From a virus, in the IMG/VR virus record IMGVR_UViG_3300046474_000595, positions 1 to 56,567 of that record: a stretch of DNA of 56,567 nt. The stretch is one strand, 5' to 3'. The notes beneath the pieces are model-generated. The model was not told where the DNA came from and did no database searches. It saw only the letters and a program-made list of their open reading frames with translations. Positions 1 through 8,293 of this stretch are shown in pieces; within the stretch, counting starts at the first letter, position 1; every line of letters begins with the position of its first letter. Both the position numbers and the translations under genes were made by a program.

Positions 1-1674
1 TTAAATTAGACCATCCACAGAGTCTTGCCGTCCAAAAGCCCTGTTAATAGCTTTGAATAATCCAAAAAACTTCTCTGCAGATTCATAACTTTCATCTTCG
101 TCGAATCGTTCAAGAATATGCTTCATAAAAGCTTTCTTTGATGCATCACGAATATTGAAAGAGATCAGGACATCATCAGAATCTATTACGGGCGCTCCTT
201 CGAACCATGCTGGTTCATGATTATATGCCTCAACTATCCATTCATCAGGGAACATCCCTTCGATGGCGCGCCCCCCCGAAATCAACACATACTCTCGATT
301 TGCATTGAATTTATAGGATTTATTAGAGCAAAAGCTAGCCATTGCTTTAGATGCGTCTGCGCCCGCTCTATCTCCATCAAATAATGACACAGCGCAAATT
401 TCATCAACAAGTAAGCCATAATTCGACTTTAAGAAACCAAGAAGATCTGATACACCAGTGAAATCTTTTATAAGCAGTTCTGGAGAATTAAGGTATGGAT
501 ATTCAGCCTTCTGAGACTCTAGCATCACCCCCCATACATGTTCGATATATGCCTTGTCAGTTTCACCCTCAACAAATAAAGTATATTTGGACAGAGCAAA
601 ATAGTCCGAGAACTTAACACCCAACGACTCTCTAATAGATTGAGTAGCTTCACGATGAGTCGAAAACTGCCTAACTACTGTACTCTGATTTTTGCCAACA
701 CGTGAAATCCCCTGCACCAGAGCTATGTTAGCAGGAACGAAATTTATAGCGTGAGTAGTTTTAATTACTGTTGATATAGTGGCTAGACCGTCAAGTATTT
801 TAGATGATTGATATGCGAGCGCCGGATGCATGTATGTCTCAGGCTCTTCAATCAACCATATTACACGCACATCCTTCTGCTGTTGCGTAATCCACTTAAA
901 AGACGACAAAAGCACCGCCGCCTGTACGCCCATACCTTTGGAATAAATTGAGCTCTGATCAGGGTCTGATACGTGCAAATCGAATCCAGTAATTAACTCA
1001 TTAATTGCGCCATTCGGAATATCAAAACCCACAGAGATCTTGTCAAGGCCGTTCTTCATCAAAACATCATTCATACTTTCAGCAATAGACAAAACACTGG
1101 ATCTTATTTTTGGAAGGTGTTCATTCAATACGTGACCGACTTTCAGCCTAATGAATGGAAGCACAAATTCATTGTACATCTCATCGATCGATTTCTTGGA
1201 TGGGATATAATAGCACTTAAAAGCATCCAGCACGGATTGAATAAAGGATTTCTGCGCCATTGAATACTGAGGTGATTTGCCCTCAGGCCTTTTGACTCCA
1301 GGATAAACTTGATAGACAGGATTATCACCGTTAAAGTAAACATTGATGGAGAACTCGTCACCTTCGTCATCTTGCCCAAGAAATGCCCGTAACTTCATTA
1401 ACTTTTCGAATATTTCCTCTTCCCCTTCGCTCCCTTCCCCTTTGAAATGACAGGTAAGACTGGTCTTTACCGACTTATCTTTAAACGATAAATCGCTCCT
1501 ATGGTTGTACCCATGTCTATTTTCATACCCAGTGAAGAACATCAAAATTGCCATGAGCGCATTTGTTTTACCAGCATTGTTAGGTCCGACCAATGTCAGC
1601 CCATCACTGAGATTTAGCACTTGTTCAGATGCGATCGTCCGAAAATTCTTGATTCGCAAGCTTTCAATTTTCAT
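1..1674 (-). CDS. OLD-family ATP-dependent endonuclease (ABC ATPase plus TOPRIM)
   Basis: A 557-residue protein with a RecF/OLD-type ATPase front half and a TOPRIM back half. Visible are Walker A GPNNAGKT at residues 30-37, an ABC-type Walker B region (VIWLIEEPETYMHP), and TOPRIM motifs FVEGETDK near residue 366 and LFDGDRAGAD near 428. OLD proteins are ATP-dependent DNA nickases or nucleases; the same architecture occurs in GajA of Gabija defence. Start ATG is preceded by AGGGA at 8 nt. The gene is clearly more AT-rich than the umu genes next to it, which suggests transfer. A downstream partner (a UvrD-like helicase in Gabija) would lie beyond the left edge, so the exact class cannot be told here. 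Confidence 0.85.
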   Translation of the reverse strand: MKIESLRIKNFRTIASEQVLNLSDGLTLVGPNNAGKTNALMAILMFFTGYENRHGYNHRSDLSFKDKSVKTSLTCHFKGEGSEGEEEIFEKLMKLRAFLGQDDEGDEFSINVYFNGDNPVYQVYPGVKRPEGKSPQYSMAQKSFIQSVLDAFKCYYIPSKKSIDEMYNEFVLPFIRLKVGHVLNEHLPKIRSSVLSIAESMNDVLMKNGLDKISVGFDIPNGAINELITGFDLHVSDPDQSSIYSKGMGVQAAVLLSSFKWITQQQKDVRVIWLIEEPETYMHPALAYQSSKILDGLATISTVIKTTHAINFVPANIALVQGISRVGKNQSTVVRQFSTHREATQSIRESLGVKFSDYFALSKYTLFVEGETDKAYIEHVWGVMLESQKAEYPYLNSPELLIKDFTGVSDLLGFLKSNYGLLVDEICAVSLFDGDRAGADASKAMASFCSNKSYKFNANREYVLISGGRAIEGMFPDEWIVEAYNHEPAWFEGAPVIDSDDVLISFNIRDASKKAFMKHILERFDEDESYESAEKFFGLFKAINRAFGRQDSVDGLI

Positions 1675-1797
1675 GCGTGCATCCCTGCCATGTCAGATGA
1701 AGGCCAAATAATGGCAAAACAATGGCAAACACACAATAACTCTGTCCTTCTTATGGCAAATCAATTGAAGATCACCTACCGTTCCTGCAGAAGGGCC

Positions 1798-3078
1798 TCA
1801 ATTGCACTTCACAGTCCACAACTGATCCAAGCGCGTGGTGTAGCTCTGACTCATCAGGTTGCGCTGCATACCCCAATCCGGCGCCGCCGGAACGGTAGCA
1901 GAACGAACAGTCCCCCGACCCCAGCGTCCATTGATCTCATCCATCACGCTCATAATCCGGTCGCTTGTCTGCGGCTGGGTCACGGCGAACAAGTCGTCGG
2001 TAAACTCGCCCGGCTGCCGCAGATCGAGTAGCAGCACTTCGGCCTTGCTGTACCGGAAACCCGACCTGAAAACCCGATCCACCGCGGTGGTCGCGGCCCG
2101 CGTCATCATCTGCGTGTCATTAGTGGGGTACGGCAGTTCCACCAGCGCGCCTTGCGCATATTTGGCTTCGTCGGGGTTGAACATGCCCGTGCGTATGCTG
2201 ACGCGCATTTTCTTGCACAGTGAGCCTTGGGCTCGCAGCTTCTCGGCGGCGCGGGCGGTGTAGGTGGCCACTGCCTCTTTGATAGGGGCAATGTCGGTCA
2301 GGCGCTTACCGAACATCCGACTACTGCAGATCTCCTGCTTGGGTGGTTCTTCTTCGCCCAGCTCCAGGCAGGGTGTGCCAGCCAGCTCCCGAGCCGTCTT
2401 TTCGATAACAACACTGAATTTCTGCCGCAACATCGTCGGATCGGCCTTGGCCAGGTCCATCGCCGACAGGATCTTCATGGCTTCCAGATGGGCTTTCATT
2501 TTGCGGCCGATGCCCCAGACCTCGGAGACGGCGGTATTGCGCAGCACCCAGTCGCGCTTGTGCGGGTCGCAGATATCCACGACGCCTCCCGTCTGCGCTT
2601 GCAAGCGCTTTGCGGTGTGATTGGCCAGCTTGGCCAAGGTCTTGGTGCGTGCAATGCCTACCCCGACCGGGATGCCGACGTAACGCTGAACGTTGCTGCG
2701 GATGCGGCGCCCCAGCGCTGTCAGATCGCCCGGTATGCCGCTCAGGTCGGCGAAGGCTTCGTCGATGCTGTAGATCTCCACGGCTGGCACCATGGATTCG
2801 ATCACGCTCATGACCCGTTCGCTCATGTCGCCATACAGCGCGTAGTTGCTGCTGAAGGCCATGATGCCGTTCTGGCGGAGCACGTCTTTAATCTGGAAGT
2901 ACGGCGCGCCCATCTTCACGAAGGGCTTGGCATCGTAACTGCGGGCGATGACGCAACCATCGTTGTTGCTCAACACCACAATGGGCGTTTTGGCCAGGTC
3001 CGGCCGAAAGACTCGCTCGCAACTGGCGTAGAAGCTGTTGCAGTCGATCAGCGCAAAAACCGGCTCAGGTTTTGTCAT
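1798..3078 (-). CDS. umuC: Y-family DNA polymerase V catalytic subunit UmuC (RulB-like)
   Basis: Error-prone translesion polymerase, 426 residues, the usual length. The N-terminal palm carries FALIDCNSFYASCERVF with the first metal-binding aspartate. The second catalytic motif is YSIDEAFADLSG. An HhH and little-finger region follow, and the C-terminal QLWTVKCN-type tail is retained. It overlaps the end of umuD by 14 bp, so the two are one operon. With two UmuD' subunits it forms Pol V, which copies past DNA lesions during SOS. Expression is set by the LexA box upstream of umuD. Confidence 0.96.
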   Translation of the reverse strand: MTKPEPVFALIDCNSFYASCERVFRPDLAKTPIVVLSNNDGCVIARSYDAKPFVKMGAPYFQIKDVLRQNGIMAFSSNYALYGDMSERVMSVIESMVPAVEIYSIDEAFADLSGIPGDLTALGRRIRSNVQRYVGIPVGVGIARTKTLAKLANHTAKRLQAQTGGVVDICDPHKRDWVLRNTAVSEVWGIGRKMKAHLEAMKILSAMDLAKADPTMLRQKFSVVIEKTARELAGTPCLELGEEEPPKQEICSSRMFGKRLTDIAPIKEAVATYTARAAEKLRAQGSLCKKMRVSIRTGMFNPDEAKYAQGALVELPYPTNDTQMMTRAATTAVDRVFRSGFRYSKAEVLLLDLRQPGEFTDDLFAVTQPQTSDRIMSVMDEINGRWGRGTVRSATVPAAPDWGMQRNLMSQSYTTRLDQLWTVKCN

Positions 3079-3496
3079 GGTCGCGCACGCTGAACCTGAC
3101 CACGCCGATGATGATCAGGTCATCGCCCTCCAGGATGTGTCGCGGTGGGTATTTGCTGTTTTCGGATTTCAGGATGAAGACGTTATCGCGCATGTGCAGG
3201 CGCTTGCAGACCGGTTCGGAGTTGAGCGCGGCAATCACGATGTCGCCATGCTCGGCATACCGGCTGCGGTCTACAATCACCAGATCGCCGCCATAGATCC
3301 CCGCCCCTTGCATGCTGTCACCTTCGATCTTGGCCAGGTAAACATGCGGCGCACGAAGCTCAAACAGCTCGTCCAGGGAGATGTGCTTTTCGATGTGATC
3401 GGCAGCCGGCGACGGGAAGCCGGCCGGAACCTGGAACGAGTGAAGCGGGAATTTTTCGCCGCTGGCCGACAACGGCCCGAGGATGGTGACGCTCAT
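3065..3496 (-). CDS. umuD: UmuD, self-cleaving Pol V accessory protein (S24 family)
   Basis: A 143-residue S24-family protein. The cleavage dipeptide Ala25-Gly26 sits in VPAGFPSP, the nucleophile Ser61 in EGDSM, and the general base Lys98 in VCKRL, so self-cleavage should be intact. RecA filaments stimulate cleavage to UmuD', which joins UmuC. The ATG at 3496 was chosen because a longer in-frame start at 3529 falls inside the LexA box and has no ribosome site, while AAGG lies shortly upstream of 3496. Confidence 0.95.
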   Translation of the reverse strand: MSVTILGPLSASGEKFPLHSFQVPAGFPSPAADHIEKHISLDELFELRAPHVYLAKIEGDSMQGAGIYGGDLVIVDRSRYAEHGDIVIAALNSEPVCKRLHMRDNVFILKSENSKYPPRHILEGDDLIIIGVVRFSVRDHDKT

Positions 3497-3519
3497 GATG
3501 CGAACCTTGTAGTTGATAA

Positions 3520-3535
3520 CTGTATGCATATACAG
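3520..3535. promoter_or_regulatory. LexA (SOS) box upstream of umuDC
   Basis: The sequence CTGTATGCATATACAG matches the CTG-N10-CAG LexA consensus and sits in a 20-bp palindrome (3518-3537). It lies 24 bp before the umuD start and 60 bp before the divergent SRAP gene, so it can control both. LexA binding here would couple mutagenic repair to DNA damage. Confidence 0.93.
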
Positions 3536-3595
3536 TTAACGACGAAGGCCGCTTGTGGTCAATGTCCTGTGTAGGAAATTTCGACGGGTGACATC

Positions 3596-4279
3596 ATGTG
3601 CGGACGCTACTCGATCTACGAAACCATGGACCACTACCTGCGCCAACTCGCGCTGGACCTGGTGGTTATCAACGGCTACGACCACGAAGAGATCAACCGC
3701 TACAACGTGGCGCCCTCGACTCGCGTAGAGATCATCCGCCCCGCTGAGGGCGGGATTCGAGTGGACAAGGTCAAATGGGGATGGAGCCCGTTCTGGGCAA
3801 AGGGCAAGCGGCCTGACCCCATCAACGCCAGGGTTGAGACCGTGGCTACGGGGAAGTTTTTCAAGCAGCTATGGCCCAATGGCCGGGCCTTGGCACCAGC
3901 AAATGGGTGGTTTGAATGGGTGAAGGATCCTGACGATCCGAAGAAGAAACAGCCCTACTTCATCAGGCTGAAAAGTGGCGAGCCGATGTTTTTTGCTGCG
4001 CTGGCTCAGGTGCATACGGGTTTGGAGCCGCATGAGGGGGATGGGTTTGTGATTATCACGGATGCCAGTGATGCGGGCATGGTTGATATTCATGATCGGC
4101 GTCCGGTCGTGTTGAGTCCCGAGGACGCGAGGGAGTGGTTGGAGCCTGGGTTGTCGAGCGAGCGCGTCATGGCGCTGGCGCTGCACAGTCGGGCTGTGGG
4201 GGACTTCGAGTGGTATCCCGTGGGGCGCGAAGTAGGGAATGTAAGGAATCAGGGAACAGGTCTTATCACCCCACGCTGA
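3596..4279 (+). CDS. SRAP (SOS response-associated peptidase, YedK/HMCES) family protein
   Basis: A 227-residue protein starting Met-Cys-Gly-Arg-Tyr; Cys2 becomes the N-terminal residue after Met removal and forms a thiazolidine link to abasic sites in single-stranded DNA. Conserved NARVET, NGWFEW and HSRAV segments hold the other active-site residues (Asn, Glu, His). It is divergent from umuDC across the LexA box, as expected for an SOS gene. Full length for the family. Confidence 0.93.
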   Translation: MCGRYSIYETMDHYLRQLALDLVVINGYDHEEINRYNVAPSTRVEIIRPAEGGIRVDKVKWGWSPFWAKGKRPDPINARVETVATGKFFKQLWPNGRALAPANGWFEWVKDPDDPKKKQPYFIRLKSGEPMFFAALAQVHTGLEPHEGDGFVIITDASDAGMVDIHDRRPVVLSPEDAREWLEPGLSSERVMALALHSRAVGDFEWYPVGREVGNVRNQGTGLITPR

Positions 4280-4424
4280 CACAGGTAGCCAGTGGCCCTG
4301 TGTTCGCCCTCATAGCTGAAGACCAGCCCACGTATATGAACGCTTTGTATATTCCTTGACTGGGGCAGCGCATGAAGAAGAGACTGGCGCGCTTTCGCCT
4401 CACCTATTTTATCAAGGAAGAAAA

Positions 4425-4700
4425 ATGCGAACATTTAAGCTTACCTGCCTGATAATTGCCGTCGGATTTTCGTCAGTGGCAATTTCAGCGCAGAGCTTGG
4501 ACGCCCTCAAGAAAGAAGGCGAACGCGATGGCAAGCGCTACGCGGAAGACTCACGTAAAAACGGAATAAAAGCGGATAAGGTGGCATGTGCTGTAGGGAT
4601 GTCAGCAGAAGATAAAAGCAGGCCAGAATTGTCACAGACTGAAATTGAAGCGTATGCGAAAGCTTTCGGTAATGCCTGCCTTGGCCGCGACGTTTTCTAA
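4425..4700 (+). CDS. Small secreted protein, function unknown
   Basis: A 91-residue protein with a clear signal peptide (MRTFK followed by a hydrophobic stretch ending in VAISAQS). The start at 4425 has AAGGAAG directly upstream. The mature part is charged, with two cysteines (ACAVG and NACLG) that could form one disulphide. A glycine/alanine-rich hydrophobic protein gene follows at 4749 on the same strand. No family was recognised. Confidence 0.7.
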   Translation: MRTFKLTCLIIAVGFSSVAISAQSLDALKKEGERDGKRYAEDSRKNGIKADKVACAVGMSAEDKSRPELSQTEIEAYAKAFGNACLGRDVF

Positions 4701-4748
4701 ACTACGGCAATTGTTGGCAGGCAGATTTATCAATTGCAGGGAAAGCAT

Positions 4749-5129
4749 ATGAACGTTGAGCAACTAGGAGAGGTCGCTGCCGTTGGTGTTGGTGCCGCTG
4801 CAGGCGCTGGCCTGGGTGCAGCCTATGGCGCAAGTGTTTTAGGGGTTGCGGCGGCGGAAGCCGCTGCGGCAACCGCCATTGCTGCTGGCGCGTCAGCTAC
4901 AGCGACGACTGCCGCCATCGCAGCAGCTGGCGGAGGGGCTATTGCAGCAGGCGGCACTGGCATGGCCGGAGGTGTCGTCACAATAGCAGGGGCTGCTGCG
5001 AGCACAGCGATTATTCCAGTTGTAATTTGTGCCGTCGGTGGAGCTATCGCCCTTGGCGGGGTGGGCTGGGGAGCTTACAAGCTGGCTCAGAAATTGTTGA
5101 AAAAAAATAACCCTGTTGCTATTACCTGA
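4749..5129 (+). CDS. Ala/Gly-rich hydrophobic protein, possible membrane-active peptide
   Basis: A 126-residue protein dominated by Ala and Gly, with repeated GxxxG/AxxxA small-residue patterns. A more typical hydrophobic segment (IIPVVICAVGGAIALGGVGW) precedes a basic tail (AQKLLKKNN). AGGGA lies upstream of ATG 4749. Composition resembles pore-forming bacteriocins or membrane-inserting phage proteins, but no family was recognised. It may form a unit with the secreted protein just upstream. Low-complexity coding could also inflate an otherwise unimportant ORF. Confidence 0.6.
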   Translation: MNVEQLGEVAAVGVGAAAGAGLGAAYGASVLGVAAAEAAAATAIAAGASATATTAAIAAAGGGAIAAGGTGMAGGVVTIAGAAASTAIIPVVICAVGGAIALGGVGWGAYKLAQKLLKKNNPVAIT

Positions 5130-5223
5130 CCTTCTGGCAAAAACGAGCAAAGGCTTGGTTTGGAAGCAAGCACGGCTCGTCTGCTGCACAGAACGATAAC
5201 AGCCGCCGTCTTCGCCTCTCGCC

Positions 5224-6078
5224 CTAACTACAAGCGCGGATTAATTTCCTCCCAATCCACTCCGCGATCTGCGGCACAACGGCGTTTCCGGCAGCGAAAG
5301 CCTCCGCAAGGTTGGCCGCATCCAGTCCGAGGCAAAGCCCATCATCTTCAGACGCTCGCTGCCGCTCAACCATCTGATCCCATGCGTCCGGTTCAGCGAC
5401 GAAAGTGGTACAGCCCAGAGATATCTGTGACCCGGCCTTGTTTGCAAGCAAAGTATTGGCAGCCCATGCATCCGCCGGCAGTGGCCACTGGATCGCGCAA
5501 GACGCTGGAGGTATTGCGTCCACTGGCGCGGCGTCAGCCAGCAGCTCCATGGGGGGCATGCGTCGATAACCGGCGACCAGGAATACGCGACGACGTTGCT
5601 GGGGGACTCCGAAATATTGAGCATTAAGCACTCGCCAAAATCCCACATACCCGCAGTCCGCAAGGGCGCGGACGACTGTTTCAAAGTCCTGGCTATCGTT
5701 GATAGCGAGCAGGTTAACGACGTTCTCAAGCACCACCCAGCGAGGTTGAGTTTCTTTGAGGATGCGTATGACTTCCCAGAAAAGTCCGCTGCGTTCGCCG
5801 CGCAATCCTCGTTTGTCAGCGTTGTCCGACCGCCCGCCTGCCAGGCTAATGTCCTGGCAGGGAAAGCCGGCGGTGAGGACATCGACTGAACGCAAGTTGT
5901 GCGCACCGCAGTGGCGCACGTCTTCGAACTGTTGGGCGTGTGGAAATCGATCGGCAAGGACAGCCCGATTAACGGGGTTGAGTTCAACTTGCCAGGCGGT
6001 GCGGTAGCCTGCGTTTTCAAATCCGACATCAAAACCTCCTATGCCTGCGAACAGGCTTCCAATGGTTGGCTGTGGCAT
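5224..6078 (-). CDS. DNA (cytosine-5) methyltransferase
   Basis: A 284-residue C5-methyltransferase. Motif I FAGIGGF is at residues 10-16, motif IV GFPCQDIS has catalytic Cys74, motif VI ENV is at 118-120, motif VIII is QQRRRVFLV, and motif X is EAFAAGNAVVPQ. The target-recognition region between VIII and X is short, as in small phage enzymes. It would methylate prophage and host DNA, probably to evade restriction. It overlaps the com-like gene by 40 bp. The sequence cannot reveal the methylated site. Confidence 0.93.
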   Translation of the reverse strand: MPQPTIGSLFAGIGGFDVGFENAGYRTAWQVELNPVNRAVLADRFPHAQQFEDVRHCGAHNLRSVDVLTAGFPCQDISLAGGRSDNADKRGLRGERSGLFWEVIRILKETQPRWVVLENVVNLLAINDSQDFETVVRALADCGYVGFWRVLNAQYFGVPQQRRRVFLVAGYRRMPPMELLADAAPVDAIPPASCAIQWPLPADAWAANTLLANKAGSQISLGCTTFVAEPDAWDQMVERQRASEDDGLCLGLDAANLAEAFAAGNAVVPQIAEWIGRKLIRACS

Positions 6079-6239
6079 TGCGGTGTTCCTGGGTGCAGAT
6101 GCTCACGGCGTTCTGGCAGGAGGCTCTGGGCCTTCAAGTGATTGAGCGTCCGGCAGCGCGGACACTTGATTTGCAGTTCAAAGTTGCCGCTGGCCGCGGC
6201 GAGCTTGCGGCTACAGTGGCCGCATCGGATGTCTTGCAT
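6039..6239 (-). CDS. com: Com-like zinc-finger translational regulator
   Basis: A 66-residue protein with a CxxC...CxxC zinc ribbon (Cys6, Cys9, Cys26, Cys29) and the IRCGHCSRKL / IKCPRCRTLN pattern of the phage Mu Com family. Mu Com binds the mom mRNA and opens its translation start. Here the overlapping downstream gene is a C5-methyltransferase, not mom. By position this Com may control translation of that enzyme; this is inference. Confidence 0.88.
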   Translation of the reverse strand: MQDIRCGHCSRKLAAASGNFELQIKCPRCRTLNHLKAQSLLPERREHLHPGTPQCHSQPLEACSQA

Positions 6240-6432
6240 ACGCTCTTATCCCCTAATCCAATGTAGGTTCACCACCAACACTAAGGAAACCCAGGATGAT
6301 GCTCTACATTACGATCAAAGGCAGACTTAAGATAGATAGACTATCCGATCGGGTAACATCAGAACTGACCAATCACACATAGTGATTAGTGTTGATCCAC
6401 AAAACCAATTACCCAAATAGATAACAAACGTC

Positions 6433-7128
6433 TTATCCAAATGAAGATCCTACCTCAGGTACCTTTTTTTTGCATGCCGCCTCCCAAATTGACGAGCAAC
6501 GATCACTGTCTGTTCCAGGCGAAAAATATTGATAATATGGACTTTTTGGAATAGCAGGCAAAGTCAGCCGAATATGGTTGGTTTTTATTTCATCGAAAGG
6601 AATAACCAGGAAACCACAAACATTAAGAAAATCCGACTCGTGCGCTTGAGCATTTAAAGAAAACTCTTTCTTCGCTTTAAGAATTCTCTCCCTACTGTTT
6701 TGCAGATGCTCCCAGTAACGTTCATCTTCTAGCCCCAAAACCTGAACACCAATGGCAATCAATATGTCAAATTTTTTAGCCGCCTTGGCTGGAGACTTCA
6801 AAATATTGTTAAAGGCCCAGTTTTCCGCAACCTGACTTTTATGTCTATTGGCTATATTTATGCGCGCACATTTTATCTCAAATGAAAAAACCCCCATTTC
6901 CGTTTCAATGTAGCCATCCCCTGGATCCACGACAATCGAATTCAAATCTGAATATTTAGATGCTGCATCACCATAACGCCCAAGCGGGATGGCTATTTTC
7001 TCGACTGGATACCCAATCCTATTAACTAGAAAATTCTTAGCAAGCATCTTGCCCAGTATATCGCCATCTAAATATCTGGAATATTCAGCTTCGGGCGAAG
7101 GAGCATTTTTATCTAAAAAACCTGCCAT
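6433..7128 (-). CDS. Putative PD-(D/E)XK nuclease-fold protein
   Basis: A 231-residue AT-rich protein with no close family recognised. Residues 68-90 read as a possible PD-(D/E)XK core: Asp71 (DPGDGY), then Glu84-Ile-Lys86 in FSFEIKCAR, at the end of a predicted beta strand. It lies upstream of com and the methyltransferase on the same strand, 193 bp away, so a restriction partner is conceivable but unproven. Composition differs sharply from the phage genes. The intervening 193 bp hold no supported gene. Confidence 0.55.
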   Translation of the reverse strand: MAGFLDKNAPSPEAEYSRYLDGDILGKMLAKNFLVNRIGYPVEKIAIPLGRYGDAASKYSDLNSIVVDPGDGYIETEMGVFSFEIKCARINIANRHKSQVAENWAFNNILKSPAKAAKKFDILIAIGVQVLGLEDERYWEHLQNSRERILKAKKEFSLNAQAHESDFLNVCGFLVIPFDEIKTNHIRLTLPAIPKSPYYQYFSPGTDSDRCSSIWEAACKKKVPEVGSSFG

Positions 7129-7239
7129 GAAAATATTCTCTCTGAGAAATTATTGTTTTTAAAAAAGGTTGAAAACTGTATTAGCTCAAAACACGGCATG
7201 GGCTTTGACCGTCACGTATGATAGAAAGTAAATCCATCT

Positions 7240-7728
7240 TTACCATTTATGCAAATTTTCATATACGCGTTGACAAGCTAATCCTGAAATCCTGGCCCGG
7301 TCATAAGCCTGCGCCAGCTCTCCCGCTCGTTGGTCAGCCCTTTTGAGCAGGTCGGAGAGCACCATGGCGGCGCGGGTGGCTGCCTGGCCTCGCTCGGCAG
7401 CACCGGAATCGCTGGTGCAGCTACCGGAGCCTGACACCAACTGGGTGGCGTCGTGGTGCAGCCGCTCACCAGCACGATCAGCATCTGCAGCGTCCAGTGC
7501 AACAGCTTCGTTCTGATTACTTGCATCGATGGCCACCTCATTTGCCGCCCCCTGGCGACGTTGCTCTTCAACTCTTGCATCGTTGAGGGCCACTGCCCTG
7601 CCCTCGCTCCGGGACGCTTCCTCCCCCGCCCACAGCGCCTGCCATTTGTGATCAGCGACGGTTACGCCGTGGTGATAGGCGCTCACCAAGCCCACGCCTG
7701 CGAACGTCGTAACCAGCCATGGGTTCAC
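7240..7728 (-). CDS. Rz-like inner-membrane spanin (DUF2514 type)
   Basis: A 162-residue protein: a short N-terminal hydrophobic anchor (WLVTTFAGVGLVSAY) followed by a long charged, Ala-rich coiled-coil region (KWQALWAGEEASRSEGRA and onward). This is the layout of i-spanins and of DUF2514 proteins that follow endolysins in Pseudomonas phages. The GTG start overlaps the endolysin stop (GTGA). Spanins fuse inner and outer membranes in the last lysis step. A proline-rich lipoprotein frame is nested inside it. Confidence 0.8.
   Translation of the reverse strand: MNPWLVTTFAGVGLVSAYHHGVTVADHKWQALWAGEEASRSEGRAVALNDARVEEQRRQGAANEVAIDASNQNEAVALDAADADRAGERLHHDATQLVSGSGSCTSDSGAAERGQAATRAAMVLSDLLKRADQRAGELAQAYDRARISGLACQRVYENLHKW
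7278..7541 (-). CDS. Nested Rz1-like outer-membrane lipoprotein (o-spanin)
   Basis: An 87-residue frame wholly inside the Rz-like gene in another reading frame. It starts with basic residues, then a hydrophobic run (WTLQMLIVLVSGC) ending in a lipobox with Cys28. A proline-rich mature part follows (PSWCQAPVAAPAIPVLP and RQPPAPPW). GGGGGCGG precedes the ATG. Nested, proline-rich lipoproteins are the hallmark of Rz1. Overlap with a GC-rich gene means chance is possible, but lipobox plus proline content argue for a real o-spanin. Confidence 0.6.
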   Translation of the reverse strand: MRWPSMQVIRTKLLHWTLQMLIVLVSGCTTTPPSWCQAPVAAPAIPVLPSEARQPPAPPWCSPTCSKGLTNERESWRRLMTGPGFQD

Positions 7729-8270
7729 GCCAGCACCTGCAAAGCCCGCTCGTACAACGCCAGGCGATCGTCCTGGCCGTTCAGCCCGCCATTGATGCGC
7801 CGGGTGATGACTTCGAACTGACCTGCGTCGGCCAGGGTGTTCAAACCACGGGATGCCCAGAACCACGCAGCAGACATAGCCGCGTGCTGTGGTATCTCCA
7901 GCAGCTCCGGATGATTTACCAGGTCCAGCGCCAACGCTTCGCCGCAAGCCCGGTAATTGTCCAGGCCGGTGATATGGATCAGGCCTCTGCCCCGATATTG
8001 CTGGCCATCACCATCGGGTTCCGGTGTGTTGCCAAGGCGTAGGGCGAGCCGGCCGGTGTCGTACCGGCTCAGGTAGGCATCGCTGCCTAGTTCTCGCAGG
8101 TAACGGAGTTGGCCGGTTTCATGGCCTACCTGGGCAATAAAGGCCGCGATACGCAGACGAGTTACGATCTGATATTTGCCCATGGCTGTATTGAGGACGG
8201 GAACAAAAACGCCCGCGACTGGGCGGGCGTTGGGGAGGATACGCATGAGCTGCGCTGCAGTGAGAGGCAC
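7725..8270 (-). CDS. Glycoside hydrolase family 19 endolysin
   Basis: A 181-residue chitinase-like lysozyme. The catalytic Glu51 lies in QVGHETGQLRYL, followed by the family pattern YRGRGLIHITGLDNY and SAAWFWASRGLN. It hydrolyses peptidoglycan at the end of the lytic cycle and has no signal peptide, so it depends on the holin. The GTG at 8270 is preceded by AGGAG at 7 nt. A longer frame start at 8318 has no such site and would read through an intergenic hairpin. Confidence 0.9.
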   Translation of the reverse strand: MPLTAAQLMRILPNARPVAGVFVPVLNTAMGKYQIVTRLRIAAFIAQVGHETGQLRYLRELGSDAYLSRYDTGRLALRLGNTPEPDGDGQQYRGRGLIHITGLDNYRACGEALALDLVNHPELLEIPQHAAMSAAWFWASRGLNTLADAGQFEVITRRINGGLNGQDDRLALYERALQVLA

Positions 8271-8293
8271 TAATAATCTCCTAAAATTAAAAT

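Noticed and set aside
6296-6382. Plus-strand 28-codon frame between the com-like and nuclease-like genes
   Set aside because: Has an AAGGA-like site, but is too short, has no family and no coupling with neighbours.
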